Shown: positions 18,092-26,748 of the stretch, piece by piece
How positions within the stretch are numbered: position 1 is the stretch's first letter
How the letters are laid out: each line of letters begins with the position of its first letter
Assembly (NCBI RefSeq): GCF_001832905.1
Contig: NZ_MKIR01000024.1
Coordinates: 1 to 64,000, forward strand
DNA from: Floricoccus tropicus
GTDB lineage: Bacteria > Bacillota > Bacilli > Lactobacillales > Streptococcaceae
Direction: 5' to 3'
DNA: 64,000 bases
The notes under the pieces: model-generated
The model's database searches: none
Told to the model about the DNA's origin: nothing
Seen by the model: only the letters and a program-made list of their open reading frames with translations
Made by a program: the position numbers and the translations under genes

Positions 18092-19384
18092 ATGGCAAAA
18101 AATAATTTCATTGGTACTGTCTTAGCTGGTGTGGCAGGTGGTGCTCTTGCACTAGGTGGAAACGCTGTTTATCAAAATAATTTCGCAAATACACCAAGCA
18201 CAACTACAACAACAACGAATAACGGAAAATCAGCTACAAAAGTATCATATGTTGTTGAAAGTGATACAACAAAAGCAATTGATAAGGTTTCTGATGCAGT
18301 AGTATCTGTTATCAATTATCAAAAGAAACAATCAGGAACTTCACTTGAAGATTTTTTAAATGGTAATTTTGATCAAACTGGCAACGATGATGCAAAAGAA
18401 GAAGAAGCTGGTGAAGGTAGTGGTGTTATCTATAAGAAAGATGGAAAAACTGCCTATGTTGTTACTAATAATCACGTAGTTGAGGGTGCTAGTAGCTTAG
18501 AGGTAATGCTTTCTACAGGTGAAAAAGTTAAGGGTGAACTTGTAGGTAAAGATGCATTTAGTGATTTAGCGGTTATCAAAATAGATGGTAGTAAGGTTAA
18601 AAATACTGCTGAATTTGGTGATTCTAGTACTCTTAAAGTTGGTGAACCTGCAATTGCAATTGGCTCACCTCTTGGAAGCCAATATGCAAACTCAGCAACT
18701 CAAGGTATAATTTCAAGTCTAAATAGACAAGTCACTTCACAAAATGACAATCGTGAAACTGTAAGTATTAATGCAATTCAAACTGATGCTGCTATCAATC
18801 CAGGTAACTCTGGTGGTGCTTTAATAAATATTAAAGGACAAGTAATTGGTATTAATTCAAGTAAAATCGCATCAACTTCATCTAGCGTAAATGGCATTTC
18901 AGTCGAAGGTATGGGATTTGCTATTCCTTCAAATGATGTTCAGAGTATTATTGCTAAATTAGAAAAAGATGGACAAGTATCCCGTCCTGCCCTGGGTATT
19001 GAGATGAGAAATCTAACTGATATCCCTAAGGAGTCTATTGATAAATCTCTTAAACTTCCAGAAGATGTTACAAGTGGTGTTGTGGTAACTAATGTTCAAT
19101 CTAACATGCCTGCTGAAAAAGCTGGTTTGAAGAAATACGATGTAATCACTAAATTAGGTGATGTCGATACTCCAACTTATATCGAGTTACAATCTGCTCT
19201 CTATAAATTAAATATCGGAGATACAGTAAAAGTTACTTATTATAGAAATGGTAAAAAAGGGACAACAGATGTAAAACTTACTGAATCAAATAAAAATTTA
19301 AAACAGACACAAAGCAACAATGACAGTAAAGAACAAAATAGTGATGATCAAAAACAAGACGGTGGTAACTCTGGTCGAAACTAA
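18092..19384 (+). CDS. htrA: Membrane-anchored serine protease HtrA/DegP type
   Basis: 430 residues. It is a surface quality-control protease for misfolded or secreted proteins. A short N-terminal signal anchor (about 5-27) is followed by a trypsin-like domain with catalytic triad His128 (TNNHVVEG), Asp158 (SDLAVIKI) and Ser240 (NPGNSGGAL). One PDZ domain (about 300-395, SGVVVTNVQSNMPAEKAGL) precedes a Gln/Asn/Asp-rich low-complexity tail. AAGGAG lies seven bases before the ATG. It is the only HtrA in the window, and its position upstream of parB-dnaA is the standard streptococcal one. It is separated from parB by a terminator and a parS site. Confidence 0.96.
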   Translation: MAKNNFIGTVLAGVAGGALALGGNAVYQNNFANTPSTTTTTTNNGKSATKVSYVVESDTTKAIDKVSDAVVSVINYQKKQSGTSLEDFLNGNFDQTGNDDAKEEEAGEGSGVIYKKDGKTAYVVTNNHVVEGASSLEVMLSTGEKVKGELVGKDAFSDLAVIKIDGSKVKNTAEFGDSSTLKVGEPAIAIGSPLGSQYANSATQGIISSLNRQVTSQNDNRETVSINAIQTDAAINPGNSGGALINIKGQVIGINSSKIASTSSSVNGISVEGMGFAIPSNDVQSIIAKLEKDGQVSRPALGIEMRNLTDIPKESIDKSLKLPEDVTSGVVVTNVQSNMPAEKAGLKKYDVITKLGDVDTPTYIELQSALYKLNIGDTVKVTYYRNGKKGTTDVKLTESNKNLKQTQSNNDSKEQNSDDQKQDGGNSGRN

Positions 19385-19397
19385 AATATATTTATTG

Positions 19398-19423
19398 AGC
19401 GGTCCTAAGGGGCTGCTTTTTTT
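19398..19423 (+). terminator. htrA terminator
   Basis: AGCGGTCC pairs with GGGCTGCT (with two G-U pairs) around TAAG and is followed by a T run. Confidence 0.75.
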
Positions 19424-19442
19424 ATTATAAAAAATTTTAATT

Positions 19443-19458
19443 TGTTTCACGTGAAACT
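19443..19458. promoter_or_regulatory. parS: parS site upstream of parB
   Basis: TGTTTCACGTGAAACT matches the bacterial parS consensus TGTTTCACGTGAAACA at 15 of 16 positions. It is the loading site for ParB and condensin near the origin. It directly abuts the -35 element of the apparent parB promoter. Confidence 0.92.
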
Positions 19459-19486
19459 TGCCTTTATAAAATCATTAACTTAAAAT
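19458..19486 (+). promoter_or_regulatory. Apparent parB promoter, leaderless configuration
   Basis: TTGCCT (19458-19463), 17 bases, TAAAAT (19481-19486). The expected start point is at or within a base or two of the parB ATG (19493). No Shine-Dalgarno sequence lies before that ATG. Confidence 0.5.
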
Positions 19487-19492
19487 TAAGAT

Positions 19493-20290
19493 ATGAGAAA
19501 TGATGGAATCAATGAAGAAATTAAAAAAATAAAAATATCAGAAATTACAGCTAATCCTTATCAACCTAGATTGAATTTTAACGAAGAAAAATTGGAAGAA
19601 TTAGCAAAATCAATCAGAGAAAATGGTATCTTACAGCCAATAATTGTTCGCAAATCAGGAGTATTTGGTTATCAAATACTTGCAGGAGAGAGACGATTTA
19701 GAGCATCAATTATTGCAGGATTAGATGAAATTCCCGCAATAGTAAGAGAGATTAGTGATCAAAAAATGATGACTCTGTCCATTCTTGAAAACCTTCAAAG
19801 AGATGATATGACAGCAATTGAGGAAGCAAAAGCTTATAAAAATTTAGTTGATAAAACAGATATGACTCATCAAGAAATTGCACAAACCCTAGGAAAATCA
19901 AGACCATATGTTTCAAACATGATTCGTATACTCAATCTTCCTATGAGTATCCTTGGACTATTAGATAAAAACTTAATAAGTCCAGGTCACGCGCGTGTAC
20001 TTCTCTCACTTGACGATAAAAATGACCAAGAAAAAATTGCTAAACAGATAATCACAGATAAAATTTCAGTCCGACAACTAGAAGATATAGTTTCATCTAC
20101 CAAAGATAAAAATAACCGAGAAAAAAATTCTAAGAATAAAAATATTTTTTCTAAGGAAATTGAAGAAAAGTTATCTCGAAAATTTGGTATCAATATATCG
20201 ATAAAAAATAGTGGTAATAGTAAAGGAAAAATTGAAATTCCTTTTTCAAATTTAGAAGAATTGAATCGAATTATTGACGATTTACTATAA
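19493..20290 (+). CDS. parB: Chromosome segregation protein ParB (Spo0J)
   Basis: 265 residues. It binds parS, spreads as a CTP-dependent clamp and loads condensin at the origin. The N-terminal CTP-binding fold is shown by ITANPYQPRLNF, ENGILQPIIVRKSG and the box LAGERRFRAS. A helix-turn-helix follows (EIAQTLGKSRPYVSNMIRIL), and then a C-terminal dimerisation segment. No parA/soj gene accompanies it, as is usual in Streptococcaceae. There is no ribosome binding site before the ATG, and a promoter sits so close that the message is predicted to be leaderless. parS next to the promoter suggests autoregulation. Confidence 0.95.
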   Translation: MRNDGINEEIKKIKISEITANPYQPRLNFNEEKLEELAKSIRENGILQPIIVRKSGVFGYQILAGERRFRASIIAGLDEIPAIVREISDQKMMTLSILENLQRDDMTAIEEAKAYKNLVDKTDMTHQEIAQTLGKSRPYVSNMIRILNLPMSILGLLDKNLISPGHARVLLSLDDKNDQEKIAKQIITDKISVRQLEDIVSSTKDKNNREKNSKNKNIFSKEIEEKLSRKFGINISIKNSGNSKGKIEIPFSNLEELNRIIDDLL

Positions 20291-20304
20291 ACATTATAAT
20301 CAAC

Positions 20305-20344
20305 AAAAGTATCCACAGGATAAATTATACCTGTGGATACTTTT
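20305..20344 (+). terminator. parB terminator built from two opposed DnaA boxes
   Basis: AAAAGTATCCACAGG and its perfect complement CCTGTGGATACTTTT flank a ten-base AT loop and are followed by a T-rich run. Each arm contains a DnaA box with one mismatch (GTATCCACA). Confidence 0.75.
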
Positions 20345-20622
20345 ATTTTAATATACAATTATTTACACAAAAAAAACTAGATTCACAGGCTGTTAGACTT
20401 TTTTATCCACAAGCTGTTTAAAACTCTTGAAACCATTGATTTTACTGAAATTTTCATACACATTTTCCTGTTAATTGGATAGTTGTTTGGGATAGTTATC
20501 CACTTTATACACAACTACTAATTTCCATCCTAAAATACTGTTAATTTCTTATTCACAATTTACTTTTCCTGTGGATATAATTTAAAATAAATAGTTTTTC
20601 TTTCTAAAATATGTGGATAACT

Positions 20623-20651
20623 TTTATAAAAAGTGTTATCATAGCTATACT
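20623..20651 (+). promoter_or_regulatory. Candidate dnaA promoter
   Basis: TTTATA (20623-20628), 17 bases, TATACT (20646-20651), about 20 bases before the dnaA ATG. It has a perfect DnaA box immediately upstream. Confidence 0.4.
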
Positions 20652-20673
20652 GATTTTTTATGAAAGGAGCACC

Positions 20674-22047
20674 ATGACTCTAGATAATCTCGAACAACAG
20701 TTTTGGAATAGAATAAAGGAACTGGCTAAAGAAAATATCAAGCCCGCTGCTTATGATTATTTTATTGAGTCTGCCAATTTGCTTTCAATTCAAGATAATG
20801 ATGCTAAAGTGTTAGTACCGACAACCTTCCACGAACCTTTTTGGCGCAGTCAAGAAGATTTAGTTACCACTGCAGGCTTTGAAGTATACGGTGATAAGAT
20901 TTCTTATAGTATATTTGCAGCTGAAAAGACATCTGATGAGCAAATCGCTGAACTAAGTGGTAGTTCAATTTCAGAAGATGGCCAAGAACAGCTCAAACCA
21001 GCAGTCACTCAAAAGGAAGATACTGGCATTAAGTCTGATTACACTTTTGAAAATTTCGTTCAAGGAGAAGGAAACAAGTGGACTTTAGCAGCTGCTATTG
21101 CTGCTAGTGATTCACCTGGTAAACTTTATAATCCCTTATTTATATATGGTGGGGCAGGACTTGGTAAAACTCACTTAATGCATGCTATCGGCAATGAAAT
21201 ATTAGAAGATAATCCACGTGCAAAAGTTAAATACGTATCAAGTGAAACATTCGTTAACGACTATGTTAATGCTACACGTAAAAATAAAATGGATGAGTTT
21301 ACCAAAACCTATCGTAGTTTAGATTTATTGCTACTTGATGATATTCAATTTTTCAGTGGTAAAGAAGGAACCTTAAATGAGTTTTTCTCAACCTTCAATG
21401 CCTTATATGATAAAGAGAGTCAAATTGTTCTTACAAGTGATAGATTACCACAAGAACTGAATAATCTAGAAGAGCGTTTAGTTTCTCGTTTCTCATGGGG
21501 ACTAACTACAGACATTACTCCTCCTGATTATGAAACACGAATGGCAATACTACTTAATCTTGCTGAAAAATCTGAAATTCATTTTGATGATCAAACGCTA
21601 GGATATATTGCTGGTCAGATTGACTCTAATATTCGTGAGCTTGAAGGAGCATTCAATAGAGTAGAATTTGTTACTAAAACTAGTGGCGTGTCATCAGCAA
21701 ATATTGAAATAGCAGAAAAAGCCCTTGAAGGATTAAAAGCCAAAAGTGCTATAGCAACAAAAGTAATAACTACAAAAGATATTCAATCTGCAGTTGCCAA
21801 ACACTATCGCATTACTCGTGATGAGATAGTCGGTAAGAAGAGATTAAAGCAAATCGCCTTTCCAAGACAGGTAGCAATGTATCTTACAAGAGAACTAACT
21901 GACAGTAGCCTACCTAAAATAGGTGCTGACTTTGGCGGTAAAGATCATACTACAGTAATGTATGCCTATGATAAGATAAAAGACATGATGAAAATTGATG
22001 CCGATTTACAAAAAGATATTGATACCATCAAAAGTAATCTAAAATAG
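20674..22047 (+). CDS. dnaA: Chromosomal replication initiator protein DnaA
   Basis: 457 residues. This AAA+ initiator binds DnaA boxes and melts oriC. Domain I (about 1-85) is the helicase/regulator-binding domain, and a short variable linker follows. The ATPase domain has Walker A GGAGLGKT at 159-166 and Walker [11 protein letters not shown]. The C-terminal helix-turn-helix signature is [19 protein letters not shown]. The start at 20674 is chosen for AAAGGAG eight bases upstream; an in-frame upstream ATG at 20611 lies inside a DnaA box and has no ribosome binding site. It is followed by dnaN after an origin segment. Confidence 0.98.
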   Translation: MTLDNLEQQFWNRIKELAKENIKPAAYDYFIESANLLSIQDNDAKVLVPTTFHEPFWRSQEDLVTTAGFEVYGDKISYSIFAAEKTSDEQIAELSGSSISEDGQEQLKPAVTQKEDTGIKSDYTFENFVQGEGNKWTLAAAIAASDSPGKLYNPLFIYGGAGLGKTHLMHAIGNEILEDNPRAKVKYVSSETFVNDYVNATRKNKMDEFTKTYRSLDLLLLDDIQFFSGKEGTLNEFFSTFNALYDKESQIVLTSDRLPQELNNLEERLVSRFSWGLTTDITPPDYETRMAILLNLAEKSEIHFDDQTLGYIAGQIDSNIRELEGAFNRVEFVTKTSGVSSANIEIAEKALEGLKAKSAIATKVITTKDIQSAVAKHYRITRDEIVGKKRLKQIAFPRQVAMYLTRELTDSSLPKIGADFGGKDHTTVMYAYDKIKDMMKIDADLQKDIDTIKSNLK

Positions 22048-22212
22048 CATGTGGATAAGTCCTAAAGTTATTCAGAGATTATTAACAAGTAATCCACAGG
22101 GATAAATCCTTTTATTTTATAGGTTTTTGTTACTTATCCCACTTATCCACAGGACTTATTACTATTACTATTTTATTTATAATATTAATATATATATAAG
22201 GAGTTTGAAAAT
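22048..22212. other. oriC: dnaA-dnaN gap: oriC unwinding region
   Basis: There are two perfect DnaA boxes, TGTGGATAA at 22050-22058 and TTATCCACA at 22143-22151, and a one-mismatch box at 22090-22098. The second perfect box is followed by GGAC and then five trinucleotides of the form (T/C)TA at 22156-22170, and then a 28-base run of only A and T (22171-22198). This order of box, short GC patch, DnaA-trios and AT-rich element is the basal unwinding module described for Bacillus subtilis oriC. Confidence 0.9.
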
Positions 22213-23355
22213 ATGATAAATTTTTCTATAAATAGAACTGCATTTCTAAATTCATTAAAAATTGTAAAATTAGCAATCAGTTCTAAGGTTGTTATTCCAG
22301 CATTATCTAAAGTAAAAATTTCAGTTGATAATGAAGGTTTAACATTAACAGGTTCAAATGGTCAAATCTCTATTGAACATTTTTTACCAGTAGCAGATGA
22401 AAATGCTGGTATGGTTGTTAATGGAAGTGGAGCAATTTTATTAGAAGCAGCTTTCTTTGATAGTATTGTATCTAATTTACCAGAAGTAACTTTTGATTTT
22501 AAAGAAATCGAGCAAAATCAAGTTTTGATAACTTCAGGAAAGTCTGAAATTACACTTAAAGGGTTAGATTCTGAGAACTATCCACGTATTCAAGAAATTT
22601 CTACTGAAAATCCATTAAAAATTAATGTTGGACTTTTGAAAAGTATTTTTTCAGAAACTTCATTTGCAGCAAGTACTCAAGAAAGTCGTCCAATCTTAAC
22701 AGGAGTTCATTTATTATTACTTGAAAATCAAAAACTTAAAGCAGTAGCAACTGATTCTCACCGTTTAAGCCAACGAGTTGTTACTCTTGAGAAATTGAGT
22801 GAAAACTTTGATGTAGTAATCCCTAATAAGTCAGTTAACGGGTTTAAGAGCGTGTTTTCTGATGATACTGATGAAATTGAAGTTTTCTTATCTGATAGTC
22901 AAGTATTATTTAGAAACGATACAACGAGCTTCTATACTCGTCTAGTCGAAGGAAATTATCCAGAAACTAATCGTCTTATCCCAAATGATAGCGACTATAC
23001 ATTAGATTTAACTTTTGATACTGCATCACTTCGTCATACGATGGATCGTGCTCGTCTTTTAAGTAGTGCTACTCAAAATGGTACTGTTAAATTAACAATT
23101 GAAAATGATAAAATCATTGCTTCAGTTAACTCACCAGAAGTTGGTAGTGTTCATGAAGAAATTGATGCTATTAAATACGAAGGTGAAGATCTTGTAATAA
23201 GCTTCAATCCTCAATTTATGATTGATGCTTTAAAGGTTATCCAAGAACCAGAGGTAAGAATCAGATTTATCTCAGGGGTTCGACCTTTTACACTTGTTCC
23301 AAATAGTGAGAGTGTTGATTTTATCCAATTAATTACTCCAGTGAGAACAAATTAA
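22213..23355 (+). CDS. dnaN: DNA polymerase III sliding clamp, beta subunit
   Basis: 380 residues, normal length. It forms the dimeric ring that tethers the replicative polymerase to DNA. Three similar domains of about 125 residues can be followed. Diagnostic stretches include [19 protein letters not shown] at the start, [12 protein letters not shown] in the second domain, and the C-terminal [16 protein letters not shown] lies nine bases upstream of the ATG. It lies directly downstream of dnaA across the unwinding element and ends at its own terminator. Confidence 0.97.
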   Translation: MINFSINRTAFLNSLKIVKLAISSKVVIPALSKVKISVDNEGLTLTGSNGQISIEHFLPVADENAGMVVNGSGAILLEAAFFDSIVSNLPEVTFDFKEIEQNQVLITSGKSEITLKGLDSENYPRIQEISTENPLKINVGLLKSIFSETSFAASTQESRPILTGVHLLLLENQKLKAVATDSHRLSQRVVTLEKLSENFDVVIPNKSVNGFKSVFSDDTDEIEVFLSDSQVLFRNDTTSFYTRLVEGNYPETNRLIPNDSDYTLDLTFDTASLRHTMDRARLLSSATQNGTVKLTIENDKIIASVNSPEVGSVHEEIDAIKYEGEDLVISFNPQFMIDALKVIQEPEVRIRFISGVRPFTLVPNSESVDFIQLITPVRTN

Positions 23356-23376
23356 AATAGTTTATTATAATGTGTT

Positions 23377-23409
23377 AAAATAAGGCTAAGAAACTAGTCT
23401 TATTTTTTT
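23377..23409 (+). terminator. dnaN terminator
   Basis: AAAATAAGGCTA pairs with TAGTCTTATTTT around a six-base loop and ends in a T run. Confidence 0.75.
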
Positions 23410-23424
23410 CGTAGTGAGGTGCAT

Positions 23425-26400
23425 ATGAAGATAGTATATACAGATATTTACAATGATTTAACTAAAGAACTTCTTCGAATATCGAAGGAGGCTATTTCTG
23501 CTGGGAAAAAAGTATTTTATATTGTCCCTTCATCACTTTCTTTTGACAAGGAAAAAGAAATTCTAGAGCGTTTTAATAATGGAATTGATACATCATTGTT
23601 TGATTTAACAGTTACTAGGTTTAAACAACTACCTTGGTATTTTGTAAAAGATGATAATGATCAGGACAAAGTTGAACTTACAAATGTTGGAAAAGCTATG
23701 TTATTTAAGCGCGTGCTTTCAAAGTTCACAAAAGATGAACTTCCTTTGTATTATTCAATGGGTACTAGTTCAGCTTTTCTAGACTCACTGGTTGACCTTC
23801 ATTCAGAACTGGAAAAATCAAATTTGACATCTTCAGATATGGTAAAAGCAAATGGTGGTGAGAGGATAAAGGAACTTGCCTTAATCATCGATCAATTTGA
23901 TCTTGAACTTTCAGAAAAATATGCAAATTATTCAAAAATTGACGAATTTATTGACAATATAGTAAAGGATAAATTTACGAATTCTTTACAAAATTCGATT
24001 TTTATAATAGATGGCTATAGTAGATTTTCAGCTGAAGAAGAGAGCTTAATTACTGTATTAGATAATAAGAGCTCAGACCTTGTGATAGGTGCATATATGA
24101 GTGAAAAATCATATAGATCACCTTATATACAAGGGAGTGTTTATCAGAATACCATAGAAATGGTTAATAGGTTTAAAAAGCAATATTCAGCAGAGGTTTA
24201 CAAAATAGTAAATGAAAATGTAAATAATTACTTTACAGATGTTTCAATAGCATGGGAAAACGAGAATGATCCAACTTCGACTGATGAATTCAAGCTTGAA
24301 ATACCCAAAAATGAAGAAAACAGATTAAGAATTTGGAAAGTAATCAATCAAAAAGAAGAAATTGAATATGTTGCAAAAGAAATAAGACAACTGTTAAGTA
24401 ATGGAGTAAGATATAAGGATATTCAAGTTTTAGTCGGTGATGCAGAAAATTATAGAATAAAGTTAGAACAAATTTTTTCACTTTATGAAATTCCTTATTT
24501 CTATTCACTTGAAGAACTTATGAAAAATCATCCCCTAATAACTGTAATTGAATCTTTAATTAGAATTAAGAAATATAATTATGATTCGAATGATGTAATT
24601 AATCTTTTGAAAACTGAGATGTACAAACCAATTGATTATTCACTAGATGAAATTTATGATTTTGAATTTTATATAGTTGCAAATAAAATTAGAGGAAGAA
24701 AAAAATATTCAGAAGAGTTTAATGGAAGATTTGCTGCTGAAAATATTGAAGAAAAAAATAGTTTAAGGGAAAGCTTACTTGGAGATGAGTCCCCGATTCA
24801 AAAACTATTAAGCAATAATAATAAAAGACTTGCAAAAACATTAATAAGTGATTTCAAATCATATTTAAAAGAATCACGTATTGATGAAATAATGCAAGAT
24901 CTATTTAATCAGGCTGAAAATGATAATGATTTTGCCTTAGCAAATAGGCATCAACAGGTATGGGATTTAATGCTAGATAGTATTGATGAATTCCTTCAAG
25001 TTTTTGAAGGTGAAAAAATGACCATGCTAGAGTTCTTGGAGTTACTATACTCTGGTCTTTCAACTGCAAGTTATCGAGGAGTTCCGGCTAATGTTGACGT
25101 TGTAAATGTCAGGGATTATGAATTAGTAGAGCCTAGAAGTTCCAAGTATGTGTATGCAATCGGATTAAGCCAAGCAAACTTTCCAAAACATAAGACAAAT
25201 TCTAGCCTCTTGTCAGATGAGGATAGGGAAAATATTAATAAAAGTATTGAAGACACAAGTGAAAAAACAGCTAATAAGAGTAAATTTATTGAACAGCCAG
25301 GCTTTACAAGCAACGCGAAAAACATTTATAATGCAATGTCTTTATTTAACTCTGCAACTGAATCGCTCGTACTATCATCCCCAGAATTATATGATGTTAG
25401 CCAGGAAGAAGTATCACCCTATATATCATTTTTAATTAACAAAGGTGTAAATGTTGAAGTAAAAAAAGGTGTAAATCTAAACTCAAATATTGAGGAAATA
25501 GGAAATTATAGAGGCTTGCTTTCTAATATTGGTAAACTAGAGAGACAGATGAAAGATGATACTGGCAATAATCAAGGTGAAGTCAGTAATTCTGCTTTCT
25601 GGCGTAGTATGTTTAGAATAATAAAAAATGATAAAGTTTATAATAGTATTATTCAAGCTAATGTTGATGATATTGTTCCAGTTAATCTTTCAATTGATGT
25701 TTTAGAAGATATGTATGAAAAGAATATCTATGCTTCTGTTTCATCATTTGAAACTTTTTATAATTGCCAATATCAATATTTTATAAATAACAGTTTGCGA
25801 TTACAAGAGCTTGAAACGATTAATGTTGATTCAAGAACTTCTGGTAATTATTTTCATGAAGTTTTTGAGGATTTGATGAAATCTTATCCATCAACTAATG
25901 ATTTTGATGAAAAGTTGACGTATTCTTTACAAAAAATTTACAATGAAAACAATTACAAATATTATTTTCAAGATGAGACAGGCAAGTACGTTTACAGCAG
26001 GTTGAAAGAAATAATTTTTCAAACAGCAACAATGCTTAAAAAAGTTATTAATAATGAGTTAATAAGTCCACAGGAGTTTGAAGATACTTTTGGTTTTCCT
26101 GGGTCAAAACTCTCGGATTATTCAGTGAAAATTGATGAAAATCATCATCTTAAATTACGTGGTAAGATTGATAGAATTGACAAGATAGTTGACAGTATAG
26201 GAGTAGTTGATTATAAGTCGGGAAATCTAGATTTTGATTTGAATAAAGTATTTAACGGTCAAAGTTTGCAATTTATGACCTACTTGGATACTTTAAAAAA
26301 TAACTATCAAAGTCCTATTTGGGGTGCAACTTACCTTCAATTAAAGAATTCAGCTATAAAGTTGAATGATTTACCTGAACTAGATTTATTGCCAGTATAT

Positions 26401-26748
26401 CTTTTAAAAAATATGTTATATAAAGGAGTATATAACTCAGAGGAATCAATAGAGCTAAGAGATACTAATTTATATAACATAAGTAAAAATAATTCGTATT
26501 CAACTTCTGAGATTGATAACTTAATTCAGCATAATGAAAAGCTATATAAAAGAGCAGCGAATAAATTAGTGACTGGACAGTTAGCTGTAAATCCAGTGGT
26601 GGAAAAAGATGTTGCGGTTGGTTGTAGATTTTGCAATCTAAAAGCTATATGTAAATTTGAGCCAGATATCCACATGAAATATGGTAGAAAAATTATTAAA
26701 CAACCAAAAGACGCGATTTTTGAGGAGATAACCGATGACAGAGATTAA
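23425..26748 (+). CDS. rexB: ATP-dependent exonuclease subunit B (RexB/AddB)
   Basis: About 1107 residues. With RexA it forms the helicase-nuclease that processes double-strand breaks, the counterpart of RecBCD. The C-terminal nuclease motif is IGVVDYKSGN. A four-Cys iron-sulphur set is visible: one Cys in FYNCQYQYF and three in VGCRFCNLKAICKF. The N-terminal region lacks the GxGxGKT Walker A of Bacillus AddB, as is known for streptococcal/lactococcal RexB, so ATP hydrolysis rests with RexA. The start at 23425 is chosen for GTGAGG five bases upstream. It overlaps rexA by 14 bases, showing coupling. Confidence 0.93.
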   Translation: MKIVYTDIYNDLTKELLRISKEAISAGKKVFYIVPSSLSFDKEKEILERFNNGIDTSLFDLTVTRFKQLPWYFVKDDNDQDKVELTNVGKAMLFKRVLSKFTKDELPLYYSMGTSSAFLDSLVDLHSELEKSNLTSSDMVKANGGERIKELALIIDQFDLELSEKYANYSKIDEFIDNIVKDKFTNSLQNSIFIIDGYSRFSAEEESLITVLDNKSSDLVIGAYMSEKSYRSPYIQGSVYQNTIEMVNRFKKQYSAEVYKIVNENVNNYFTDVSIAWENENDPTSTDEFKLEIPKNEENRLRIWKVINQKEEIEYVAKEIRQLLSNGVRYKDIQVLVGDAENYRIKLEQIFSLYEIPYFYSLEELMKNHPLITVIESLIRIKKYNYDSNDVINLLKTEMYKPIDYSLDEIYDFEFYIVANKIRGRKKYSEEFNGRFAAENIEEKNSLRESLLGDESPIQKLLSNNNKRLAKTLISDFKSYLKESRIDEIMQDLFNQAENDNDFALANRHQQVWDLMLDSIDEFLQVFEGEKMTMLEFLELLYSGLSTASYRGVPANVDVVNVRDYELVEPRSSKYVYAIGLSQANFPKHKTNSSLLSDEDRENINKSIEDTSEKTANKSKFIEQPGFTSNAKNIYNAMSLFNSATESLVLSSPELYDVSQEEVSPYISFLINKGVNVEVKKGVNLNSNIEEIGNYRGLLSNIGKLERQMKDDTGNNQGEVSNSAFWRSMFRIIKNDKVYNSIIQANVDDIVPVNLSIDVLEDMYEKNIYASVSSFETFYNCQYQYFINNSLRLQELETINVDSRTSGNYFHEVFEDLMKSYPSTNDFDEKLTYSLQKIYNENNYKYYFQDETGKYVYSRLKEIIFQTATMLKKVINNELISPQEFEDTFGFPGSKLSDYSVKIDENHHLKLRGKIDRIDKIVDSIGVVDYKSGNLDFDLNKVFNGQSLQFMTYLDTLKNNYQSPIWGATYLQLKNSAIKLNDLPELDLLPVYLLKNMLYKGVYNSEESIELRDTNLYNISKNNSYSTSEIDNLIQHNEKLYKRAANKLVTGQLAVNPVVEKDVAVGCRFCNLKAICKFEPDIHMKYGRKIIKQPKDAIFEEITDDRD

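Larger units (their letters stand above)
20291..20673. other. oriC: parB-dnaA gap: origin segment with DnaA boxes
   Basis: There are two perfect DnaA boxes, TTATCCACA at 20403-20411 and TGTGGATAA at 20612-20620. One-mismatch boxes lie at 20309-20317 and 20332-20340 (an inverted pair), 20496-20504, 20549-20557 and 20570-20578. The 20612 box sits just upstream of the candidate dnaA -35, consistent with dnaA autoregulation. Confidence 0.85.

Noticed and set aside
20611-20673. Longer DnaA starting at ATG 20611
   Set aside because: This ATG lies inside a DnaA box, has no ribosome binding site, and adds residues not found in DnaA; ATG 20674 has AAAGGAG.
23419-23427. GTG start of rexB at 23419
   Set aside because: It lies on the Shine-Dalgarno sequence; ATG 23425 is correctly spaced.
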